Assembly (NCBI GenBank): GCA_028703995.1
Contig: JAQVLU010000005.1
Location: 1 to 8,300 of the forward strand
Direction: 5' to 3'
DNA length: 8,300 bases
Source of the DNA: Minisyncoccota bacterium
Lineage (GTDB): Bacteria > Patescibacteriota > Minisyncoccia > Minisyncoccales > Minisyncoccaceae
Part shown: piece after piece, positions 1 through 7,308 of the stretch
How the letters are laid out: each line of letters starts with the position of its first letter
Position numbering within the stretch: position 1 is the stretch's first letter
The notes under the pieces: generated by a model
The model's database searches: none
The model's input: the letters and a program-made list of their open reading frames with translations, nothing else
Told to the model about the DNA's origin: nothing
Translations under genes and position numbers: made by a program

Positions 1-11
1 AAACAAAAAAA

Positions 12-32
12 CCTGTAAATAATATTTACAGG
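12..32 (-). terminator. Intrinsic terminator of the 99-aa gene
   Basis: Read on the minus strand, a perfect 9-bp stem (CCTGTAAAT / ATTTACAGG) closes a 3-nt loop and is followed by seven T residues (positions 11-5) and a further T-rich run. It begins about 15 nt after the stop codon of the minus-strand gene at 48-347. This is a textbook rho-independent terminator, although the stem is fairly AT-rich. Confidence 0.8.
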
Positions 33-47
33 CGTAAAAACGTTTGT

Positions 48-347
48 TTAGAAATTTCTCCATTTGAGACCATTTTGAATGCTTCGCGGAAGCTGATCTC
101 TAATTAAAGAGTAACTTTCAAGACTAGAAACAGTTTCTTTGTAAGGAACTTTGTTTCTGTCTAATTCTCTTAAAACAGAACAAACTTTTCCTTCTGAAAA
201 CTTCCCTAAGGTAAGACCCTCAAGGACAATGACGACACCGTCTCCAAGTTTCGGATGTTCGTAGACTGAATTTAACCCTCTCTCTAAAAGGTTGATTATC
301 TTTTGGTAATTCTTTTGACTAATTGCCTTCTGAAAATCGTCTTTCAT
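48..347 (-). CDS. Hypothetical protein, 99 aa, soluble
   Basis: I do not recognise this protein. It is a short, highly charged polypeptide with no signal peptide, no membrane segment and a single cysteine (in the stretch KVCSVLREL). The N-terminal part (about residues 1-30) looks helical and amphipathic; the middle holds a more hydrophobic Gly/Val stretch (LGDGVVIVLEGLTLG, about 34-48), followed by another probable helix. The ATG at 347 is supported by a GGAG Shine-Dalgarno at 353-356 with 5 nt spacing, the only clear one in the window. A promoter (384-412) lies upstream and a terminator (12-32) downstream, with the groEL terminator between it and groEL. It therefore looks like a monocistronic gene with independent expression. 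That it is really coding is inferred from this complete set of signals; no function is assigned. Confidence 0.7.
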   Translation of the reverse strand: MKDDFQKAISQKNYQKIINLLERGLNSVYEHPKLGDGVVIVLEGLTLGKFSEGKVCSVLRELDRNKVPYKETVSSLESYSLIRDQLPRSIQNGLKWRNF

Positions 348-383
348 TGTTTCTCCAAACGCTGTTTTTTAACAACTACAATA

Positions 384-412
384 TATATACTCTATTTATT
401 AAATTATTGCAA
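384..412 (-). promoter_or_regulatory. Putative promoter of the 99-aa gene
   Basis: On the minus strand TTGCAA (407-412) and TATATA (384-389) are separated by exactly 17 nt. They would start transcription near 377, about 30 nt before the ATG at 347. The site lies just after the groEL terminator. The -35 matches TTGACA at five of six positions. The region is AT-rich, so chance -10 matches are common. Confidence 0.5.
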
Positions 413-416
413 CAAA

Positions 417-440
417 AAAGCCCTGTTTTCACAGGACTTT
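417..440 (-). terminator. Intrinsic terminator of groES-groEL
   Basis: On the minus strand the stem AAAGTCCTGT / ACAGGGCTTT (10 bp including one G-U wobble) is closed by a GAAA tetraloop (427-430). It is followed by a T tract (the last stem pairs plus positions 416-414). It begins 7 nt after the groEL stop codon. The opposite strand also has a T-rich tract after the hairpin (438-448), so it could act in both directions, but no plus-strand gene reads into it. Confidence 0.85.
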
Positions 441-446
441 CTTTTT

Positions 447-2346
<1,900 letters not shown>

Positions 2347-2365
2347 AAGTTTATTATTTTAAATT

Positions 2366-2396
2366 AATTAGCAGTTACGACCTCGTACTGCTAATT
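2366..2396 (-). promoter_or_regulatory. CIRCE-like operator (probable HrcA site)
   Basis: The arms AATTAGCAGT (2366-2375) and ACTGCTAATT (2387-2396) are perfect 10-bp inverted repeats. In CIRCE register they read TTAGCAGTT-N9-TACTGCTAA (2368-2394), the same 9-9-9 architecture as the consensus TTAGCACTC-N9-GAGTGCTAA, with 7 of 9 bases matching in each arm. Inner bases ACGA (2377-2380) and TCGT (2383-2386) are also complementary. The palindrome overlaps the -10 of the groES promoter and the predicted transcription start, the position expected for a repressor operator. CIRCE/HrcA control of groESL is established knowledge; binding here is inferred, and hrcA is not in the window. Confidence 0.8.
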
Positions 2397-2421
2397 CTAA
2401 TCCTTTTTTAGAATTTGTCAA
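2394..2421 (-). promoter_or_regulatory. groES-groEL promoter
   Basis: On the minus strand TTGACA (2416-2421) is a perfect -35 and TAGAAT (2394-2399) a five-of-six -10, separated by 16 nt. Transcription would start at about 2387, inside the CIRCE-like palindrome, leaving an untranslated leader of about 40 nt. The match is strong and the position fits. Confidence 0.75.
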
Positions 2422-2430
2422 ATCATTCTT

Positions 2431-2473
2431 TCGTATCATTATTATACTTTAATCGTATCAAAATGATACGATT
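2431..2473. repeat. Three TCGTATCA operator-like repeats
   Basis: TCGTATCA occurs directly at 2431-2438 and 2453-2460 (22 bp apart, about two helical turns) and inverted at 2464-2471. The second and third copies form a perfect palindrome with 10-bp arms (AATCGTATCA at 2451-2460, TGATACGATT at 2464-2473) and a 3-bp AAA spacer. The first and third also pair over 10 bp (TCGTATCATT with AATGATACGA). The cluster lies between the -35 boxes of the divergent groES and membrane-protein promoters, so it is better placed for protein binding than as an RNA structure. The regulator is unknown. Confidence 0.65.
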
Positions 2474-2487
2474 ATTAAATATAAATG

Positions 2488-2516
2488 TTGACTTTATTCT
2501 TTCTTTATAATATCAT
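2488..2516 (+). promoter_or_regulatory. Putative promoter of the plus-strand operon
   Basis: TTGACT (2488-2493) and TATCAT (2511-2516) are separated by 17 nt. A perfect TATAAT also lies at 2506-2511 but is only 12 nt from TTGACT, so it would have to work without that -35. Either -10 predicts a transcription start at about 2518-2524, that is, on or next to the start codon of the first gene. Support is moderate because the DNA is AT-rich. Confidence 0.55.
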
Positions 2517-2523
2517 TATGTTA

Positions 2524-2874
2524 ATGATAGCAAACCTCATCACTAAAATATTGGTTGGAATAGTTTCGACGGGAATCGCTGTGTATTTTATAGATGGAGT
2601 AACTACAGATGGAAATATTAAAACTATTTTATTTGTAGGAATGTTGATCGGTTTGTTATTATTTTTCTTAAAACCTATTCTTCAAGCAATAACTTTCCCT
2701 TTAAGAGTAATTACCTTAAATCTTTTCACAATCGTTATATTAATGGCTTTAATCTGGGTTGCTGATATTTTCTTTCCTGAAAGTCAATTTGAAATCTACG
2801 GAATAACAAACTTACTTTACTTTTCGTTGATTGTTTGGGGAACAGAAATTATTACTTCTTTTGTAAAAAAATGA
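2524..2874 (+). CDS. Phage holin family 4-TM membrane protein (YvlD-like)
   Basis: Small integral membrane protein of 116 aa with four predicted helices (about 5-23, 34-53, 60-82 and 92-113). The central segment FLKPILQAITFPLRVITLNLF (47-67, with Lys50-Pro51, Pro59 and Asn66) is the signature of the widespread 'phage holin family 4' / YvlD group (PF04020-like). Despite the name, members are common in ordinary bacterial chromosomes, their function is unresolved, and no phage gene lies nearby. I chose the ATG at 2524 because the family usually begins directly before TM1. ATGs at 2518 and 2485 are in frame, but the 2485 start would place the promoter inside the gene. No Shine-Dalgarno precedes any of them, and the predicted transcription start suggests a leaderless mRNA. 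The TGA stop overlaps the secG ATG by 4 nt (ATGA). Confidence 0.85.
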   Translation: MIANLITKILVGIVSTGIAVYFIDGVTTDGNIKTILFVGMLIGLLLFFLKPILQAITFPLRVITLNLFTIVILMALIWVADIFFPESQFEIYGITNLLYFSLIVWGTEIITSFVKK

Positions 2875-3086
2875 ACAACATATTATTAATCACACAAGGA
2901 ATCGTTGCTATCTTAATTATCATCTTGATATTATTGCAACAAAGAGGAACTGCCTTAGGCTCTGCTTTCGGCGGAAGCAGTGAAACTTACTCTACAAGAC
3001 GTGGAGCACAGAAAAAAATATTAGTCATCACTATCATTTTAATAATTATTTTTTTAGGTTTATCTCTTGCAAATTTAATATACTAA
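2871..3086 (+). CDS. secG: Preprotein translocase subunit SecG, 71 aa
   Basis: Accessory subunit of the SecYEG translocon, which helps export of unfolded proteins through the cytoplasmic membrane. The layout is standard: TM1 (about 4-22), the conserved cytoplasmic loop LLQQRGTALGSAFGG (21-35) continuing to TRRGAQKK (42-49), and TM2 (50-68). The length of 71 aa is typical of minimal SecG. The ATG at 2871 overlaps the upstream stop as ATGA, which implies translational coupling; a longer in-frame start at 2835 (TTG) would sit inside the upstream gene and is not needed. The next gene begins after a 1-nt gap and encodes a protein that itself must cross or enter the membrane through Sec. Confidence 0.95.
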   Translation: MNNILLITQGIVAILIIILILLQQRGTALGSAFGGSSETYSTRRGAQKKILVITIILIIIFLGLSLANLIY

Positions 3087-3087
3087 A

Positions 3088-5040
3088 ATGTTTTTTAAGA
3101 TAAAAACACCCTCTTTTAATCAATGGGGACAATCGTTTAAAGCTTTTACATTAATAGAAAAAGTTCTTTTCTTAATTTTTTTTATTGCTTTTATTGCCTC
3201 TCTAGTCTTTTCTTTAAATAGTTTTTATAATAAAAACACGGAAACTATCCCTGCAAATGGAGGAAGTTTTAAGGAAGGAGTTGTTGGGCAGCCAAAACAT
3301 ATCAACCCTATATATAGTTCTTCTTCTGACGTTGATAAAGATTTAGTAGAGCTTGTCTATTCTTCCCTTTTAAAATATGGAGTTAACGGAGAAATAGAAA
3401 ATGATTTGATTGAAAATTATAGTTTTTCAAGCGACGGAAAAACCTTTGATTTTAAAATTAAAGAAAACGTTTTATGGCACGATAAGAAGCCTCTTACCTT
3501 AGACGATATTGTTTTCACTTTAAATATTATTCAAGACGCAGAATATTTAAGTCCTTTAAGAGCAAGCTTTCTTGGAATCACTTTAGAAAAAACGTCTGAT
3601 TTTGAAGGAAGGTTCAAACTCTCTGAAACTTATGGTGGCTTCTTAGAAAATCTTGTTAGTTTAAAAATAATACCTAAACACGTTTTTGAAAACATTCCTC
3701 CTCAAAACTTTGCTTCAGATAGAAACATTAATCTTACCTCTCCTATTGGTTCAGGACCTTATAAGGTTTATAAGGTAAAAGGCAACGGCTCTATTTTCTC
3801 AATTCAATTAAGAGCAAACAACAATTATTATGGACAAAAACCATATATTAAAGATATTTACTTTAACTTTTATTCTTCAGAAGAAGAGTTAGAAACAGCT
3901 TTGAAAAAAGGACAAGTTGATAATGCTCATCTTTCTATTAAAATAGATAAGCCTTACAATTCATACATTACTCCTAGTTATTTCGGAGTCTTCTTTAATA
4001 CTAAAAATGAGGTTTTAGAAAATAATGAACTTAGAACAGCTTTAAGTCTTGCTATTGATAGAGAAAAGATACTAAATGAAATCCTTTTAGATGAAGGCTA
4101 TAGTTTATCATCTCCTATTCTTCCTTACTTTTACGGCTTAGAAGAAACTTCCCTTTCATATAATTTAGATGAGAGCATTTCTCTTTTAGAGAATAATGAC
4201 TATAAGCTTAATGAAGAAAATATTAGAGTCCAAACAATAGAAAAGGTAAACAACGAAAAAATAAGCCAAGATTTAGTTTATGGAAACGAAGGTGTTCAAG
4301 TAAAAAGACTTCAAGAATGTTTGTCTAAGTTCCCTGAAATATATGAAAGTCAAAAAATAACTTCCTATTTCGGAGAAGAAACAAAACAAGCCGTCATTAA
4401 ATTCCAAGAAACTTATAGAGAAGATATTCTTACTCCTAACAATTTAACTGTTGGTAATGGAAAAGTAGGTTTATCAACAAGAACAAAGTTAAACGATCTT
4501 TGTTTTAAGGGAGAAAGTACTGAAACAAAATTAGAGTTCACTTTAAAAACAACAAACTATTCCCTCTTATCAAAAGTAGCCGAGAGAATAAAAGAAGACT
4601 TAGCCTTGCTTGGAGTTAAAATAAATATTGAAACTTACGACAACACAGAAATAAAACAAGTTATCAGAGAAAGAAATTATGACCTAATTCTTTTTGGAGA
4701 AAAGTTAATGGCTCTTCCAAACCTATTACCTTACTTCCACTCTTCACAAATATTTGATCCAGGACTTAATTTAAGCGTCTGGCAAAATGAAGAAGCGGAC
4801 ACTCTCCTTGAAAAAATTAGATTATATTACGCTTTTGATGAAAACTTAATAAAAGACTTAAAGTCTTTTGAAGAAATATTTTTTGAAGAAAGTCCAGCGA
4901 TAATGCTTTATTCTCCAAACTATCTCTATTATACATCAGAGAAAATAAAAGGAGTCTTCGCAAATAAGCTCATTACTCCTTCCCAAAGATTCAGTAATAT
5001 TACAAACCTATATATTAAAACGAAAAAAGTATGGAAATAA
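3088..5040 (+). CDS. Membrane-anchored solute-binding protein with inserted PG-binding domain
   Basis: 650-aa extracytoplasmic binding protein of the family-5 (oligopeptide/nickel type, SBP_bac_5) fold. A cytoplasmic stretch of about 25 residues precedes one TM helix (about 26-43); there is no lipobox cysteine, so it is probably an uncleaved N-terminal anchor. Family hallmarks are the GQPKHINPIY-like entry strand (about 68-77), SSDGKTFDFKI, W130-H-D followed by PLTLDDIVF, SPIGSGPYKV (218-227), and RTALSLAIDREKI. The second lobe resumes after residue 475 with KLEFTLKTT and VAERIKEDLALLGVKINIE. Between the lobes, residues about 392-474 form a peptidoglycan-binding-domain-like unit (YGNEGVQVKRLQECL, YFGEETKQAVIKFQ, VGLSTRTKLNDLC). 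C411 and C472 are the only cysteines. No permease or ATPase gene is in the window, so the ligand and transporter are unknown; peptide binding or a cell-wall role is possible. It overlaps the next gene by 10 nt. Confidence 0.9.
   Translation: MFFKIKTPSFNQWGQSFKAFTLIEKVLFLIFFIAFIASLVFSLNSFYNKNTETIPANGGSFKEGVVGQPKHINPIYSSSSDVDKDLVELVYSSLLKYGVNGEIENDLIENYSFSSDGKTFDFKIKENVLWHDKKPLTLDDIVFTLNIIQDAEYLSPLRASFLGITLEKTSDFEGRFKLSETYGGFLENLVSLKIIPKHVFENIPPQNFASDRNINLTSPIGSGPYKVYKVKGNGSIFSIQLRANNNYYGQKPYIKDIYFNFYSSEEELETALKKGQVDNAHLSIKIDKPYNSYITPSYFGVFFNTKNEVLENNELRTALSLAIDREKILNEILLDEGYSLSSPILPYFYGLEETSLSYNLDESISLLENNDYKLNEENIRVQTIEKVNNEKISQDLVYGNEGVQVKRLQECLSKFPEIYESQKITSYFGEETKQAVIKFQETYREDILTPNNLTVGNGKVGLSTRTKLNDLCFKGESTETKLEFTLKTTNYSLLSKVAERIKEDLALLGVKINIETYDNTEIKQVIRERNYDLILFGEKLMALPNLLPYFHSSQIFDPGLNLSVWQNEEADTLLEKIRLYYAFDENLIKDLKSFEEIFFEESPAIMLYSPNYLYYTSEKIKGVFANKLITPSQRFSNITNLYIKTKKVWK
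4261..4509 (+). other. Peptidoglycan-binding domain inserted in the SBP
   Basis: This segment encodes residues 392-474 of the solute-binding protein. It matches the PG_binding_1 pattern: a G-x-x-G-x-x-V-x-x-L-Q start (399-409), YFG-x-x-T-x-x-AV-x-x-FQ in the middle, and a second, shorter G-x-V-G-x-x-T-R-x-KLN ending. The long middle loop (YREDILTPNNLTVGNG) and the paired cysteines C411/C472 resemble the variant of this domain often seen in CPR secreted proteins, from memory of that group. It sits in the loop between the helix NLDESISLLENNDYKL and the strand LEFTLKTT of the binding-protein fold. Confidence 0.8.
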
Positions 5041-5594
5041 AACCAAGTGTTAGACTAGCTAAAGATATGATGGAAGTTCTTTTAAATAAAGACATTAACC
5101 CTAACGAAGAACTCTATTATATGTTTCGTGGTATAGACACAAAAGAAGGAATAAGATACGATATAACAGAAATCCCACCAAGATTAATTGGTGAAGAATT
5201 TGTAAAGACAAAGGGACATTATCATGACGAGTTTCAAGAAGTGTACATTGTGCTTGAAGGAGAAGCGATCTTTCTTATGCAAAAAGGAAGAGATGAAATA
5301 GAAGATGTCTATTTTGTTCACGCTAAGAAAAATGATGTTGTTTTAATACCCTTTAATTACGGACATATCACCATTAACCCATCTTCAACCACTTTAAAAC
5401 TAGGAAACTTTGTTTCTAGTGCTTGTGGACATGATTATGAGTCAATTCAAAAGAAAAACGGAGCTGCCTATTTTTACACTAAAAAAGGATGGCTAAAAAA
5501 TAATAAATACAGTTTGGTTAAAGAAATAAGGAAAGAAAATCCCCTTTCTGAACTACCAAACAACATAGAAGAAATTTGTACTAAAAAAATATAA
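5031..5594 (+). CDS. Archaeal-type cupin glucose-6-phosphate isomerase
   Basis: Interconverts glucose 6-phosphate and fructose 6-phosphate in glycolysis/gluconeogenesis, in the cytoplasm. The 187-aa chain belongs to the metal-dependent cupin PGI family (PF06560 type) known from Pyrococcus and Thermococcus, which is unrelated in fold to the usual bacterial Pgi. Motifs: TKGHYH (60-65), EVYIVLEGEA (70-79), YGHITINP (110-117) and, as in the Pyrococcus enzyme, a GHDY (133-136). Predicted metal ligands are H63, H65, E70 and H112, all present. The length equals that of archaeal homologues (about 189), which supports the ATG at 5031; it overlaps the upstream gene by 10 nt in another frame. It is followed after 5 nt by RNase J. 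No other glycolytic gene is in the window. Confidence 0.9.
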   Translation: MEIKPSVRLAKDMMEVLLNKDINPNEELYYMFRGIDTKEGIRYDITEIPPRLIGEEFVKTKGHYHDEFQEVYIVLEGEAIFLMQKGRDEIEDVYFVHAKKNDVVLIPFNYGHITINPSSTTLKLGNFVSSACGHDYESIQKKNGAAYFYTKKGWLKNNKYSLVKEIRKENPLSELPNNIEEICTKKI

Positions 5595-5599
5595 AAAAT

Positions 5600-7303
5600 A
5601 TGGAAACAACAGAAAACATAAAACAAACAGAACCTTATCTTAAAGTTATTCCTTTAGGAGGGCTCGGAGAAGTAGGAAGGAATATGACCCTTCTTGAATA
5701 CAAGGATTCAATCCTTATCATTGATATGGGTTTTAGAATGCCTGAAGAAGGGATGCCTGGAATTGATTACATTATTCCAAACATTGCTTACTTAATTAAG
5801 AATAAAAAATACAAAAACATCGTTGGTGTTGTTTTTACTCATGGTCATTATGATCATATCGGAGCCGTCCCATATATTATGGGCCGAATTGGTAACCCAC
5901 CTATGTACGCTAGCCCTCTAACCAGAGGAATCATTTTAAAGCGTCAAGAAGAAGTTCCAATGCAACCAAAATTAAAGATTACAGAGGTTAAAGACGGTTC
6001 AAAAATAGCCCTTGGACCTTTCAAGATTGAATTCTTTAGACAAACTCACACCATTCCTGATAACTTAGGAATGTTTATTGAGACACCTGTTGGAAACATT
6101 GTTCATACTTCTGATTTTAAATTTGATAAGCACCCTGTTAATGAAGAACCAACTGATTTTGCTAAATTGAAAAAAATCGGAGAAAGAGGAATTACACTTC
6201 TTATGTCTGATTCAACTGGAGCTGAACAAGAAGGTCACTCTCTTTCTGAACGAGAAATTAATAAAAACTTAGATGAGATATTCAAAAAAACAAAAGGAAG
6301 AATCATTGTTGCAACCTTCTCTTCCCTTATAAATAGATTACAGCAAATAGTGACTTTGTCTGAAAAACACGGAAGAAAAGTGGCTATTGTTGGTCGTTCA
6401 ATGAAAACAAATGTTTGGTTAACTAAAGAATTAGGATTACTTAAGGCTAAAAAAGGAACTATTTTAAAGAAACCTAGCGATGTAAACAACTACAAAGACG
6501 AAGAAGTAACCATTATGTGTACAGGAGCTCAAGGAGAAGAAACTTCTGGATTAATGAAAATTGTTCTTAAAGAACACCCTACCGTTTCTATTAAAAAAGG
6601 AGACACAATGGTTTTCTCTTCTTCAGTTATTCCTGGAAACGAAAGAGCGGTTCAATCTCTTAAAGATGATTTATTGAGACAAGACGCTATTATTTACCAC
6701 TACGGAATGATGGATATTCATGCAGGAGGACATGCAAAACAAGAAGAATTAAAAGAAATGATGCAAATAATGCACCCTAAATTCTTTATGCCGGTTCACG
6801 GACAATATTCCATGCTTGTTGCTAACGCTAGACTAGCAGAAGAGTCTAATATTAAAAAAGAGAATGTTCTTGTTATTGATAACGGAAACATCATTAACCT
6901 TCAACAAAATAAGGCCTATGTTGATAATAAAGAAGTACCAGCAAACTATGTTATGGTTGATGGACTTGGAGTTGGAGATGTAGGAGAAGTTGTTCTAAGA
7001 GACAGACAAGCTCTTGCTGAAGACGGAATCTTTGTTATCATTGCTATTGTTAATAAAAGAACTGGAAAAGTACAAACTTCCCCAGACATCATTTCAAGAG
7101 GTTTTGTTTATTTAAAAGAATCTCAAGAACTTCTAAAAGAAACTAGAAGAAGAGTGGTTATGGCTATTGAAGGAGCTACTGGCTCAGGAAAAATAGTTAA
7201 CTGGACTTACATGAAAGATAAAGTAAGAGATGATATTGGAGAATTTCTTTTCAAAAAAACAGAAAGAAGACCAATGGTATTACCAGTAATAATTGAAGTA
7301 TAA
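5600..7303 (+). CDS. rnj: Ribonuclease J (metallo-beta-lactamase / beta-CASP)
   Basis: 5'-3' exonuclease and endonuclease central to mRNA decay and rRNA processing in bacteria that lack RNase E. The 567-aa length is normal. The two-zinc catalytic site is complete: HGHYDH (81-86), H150 in QTHTIPDN, D172 in HTSDFKFD, and H400 in MPVHGQY. The beta-CASP region (about 215-360) includes ATFSSLINRLQQ and the TGAQGE motif; HAGGHA (374-379) stands where many family members have HxSGHA. The C-terminal dimer/tail domain (about 460-567) ends KKTERRPMVLPVIIEV, typical of RNase J. The ATG at 5600 follows the pgi stop by 5 nt without a Shine-Dalgarno; the residues before PYLKVIPLGGLGEVGRNM form a short polar extension. 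The same spacer is repeated before trpS. Confidence 0.95.
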   Translation: METTENIKQTEPYLKVIPLGGLGEVGRNMTLLEYKDSILIIDMGFRMPEEGMPGIDYIIPNIAYLIKNKKYKNIVGVVFTHGHYDHIGAVPYIMGRIGNPPMYASPLTRGIILKRQEEVPMQPKLKITEVKDGSKIALGPFKIEFFRQTHTIPDNLGMFIETPVGNIVHTSDFKFDKHPVNEEPTDFAKLKKIGERGITLLMSDSTGAEQEGHSLSEREINKNLDEIFKKTKGRIIVATFSSLINRLQQIVTLSEKHGRKVAIVGRSMKTNVWLTKELGLLKAKKGTILKKPSDVNNYKDEEVTIMCTGAQGEETSGLMKIVLKEHPTVSIKKGDTMVFSSSVIPGNERAVQSLKDDLLRQDAIIYHYGMMDIHAGGHAKQEELKEMMQIMHPKFFMPVHGQYSMLVANARLAEESNIKKENVLVIDNGNIINLQQNKAYVDNKEVPANYVMVDGLGVGDVGEVVLRDRQALAEDGIFVIIAIVNKRTGKVQTSPDIISRGFVYLKESQELLKETRRRVVMAIEGATGSGKIVNWTYMKDKVRDDIGEFLFKKTERRPMVLPVIIEV

Positions 7304-7308
7304 AAAAT

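Noticed and set aside
2366..2396. Palindrome as a terminator or 5'-UTR RNA hairpin
   Set aside because: It lies between divergent genes, has no T tract directly after it, and the predicted transcript starts inside it, so only half would be transcribed; a DNA operator fits better.
2488..2511. TTGACT with TATAAT as a promoter pair
   Set aside because: The spacing is only 12 nt, too short for a normal sigma70 promoter; the 17-nt pairing with TATCAT is preferred, though TATAAT may act on its own.
2524..2874. Holin gene as a sign of a prophage or lysis cassette
   Set aside because: The family is common on bacterial chromosomes and there is no endolysin, integrase or structural phage gene; the neighbours are housekeeping genes.
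2872..2874. UGA read as glycine (code 25)
   Set aside because: The TGA ends the four-TM protein at its natural length and overlaps the secG start as ATGA; the other genes end in TAA at normal lengths.
6235..6489. Minus-strand open frame inside rnj
   Set aside because: It is antisense to the well-conserved beta-CASP region of RNase J and has no promoter, Shine-Dalgarno or recognisable product.
7304..7308. T-box or tryptophan leader before trpS
   Set aside because: Only 5 nt separate rnj and trpS, leaving no room for a leader.
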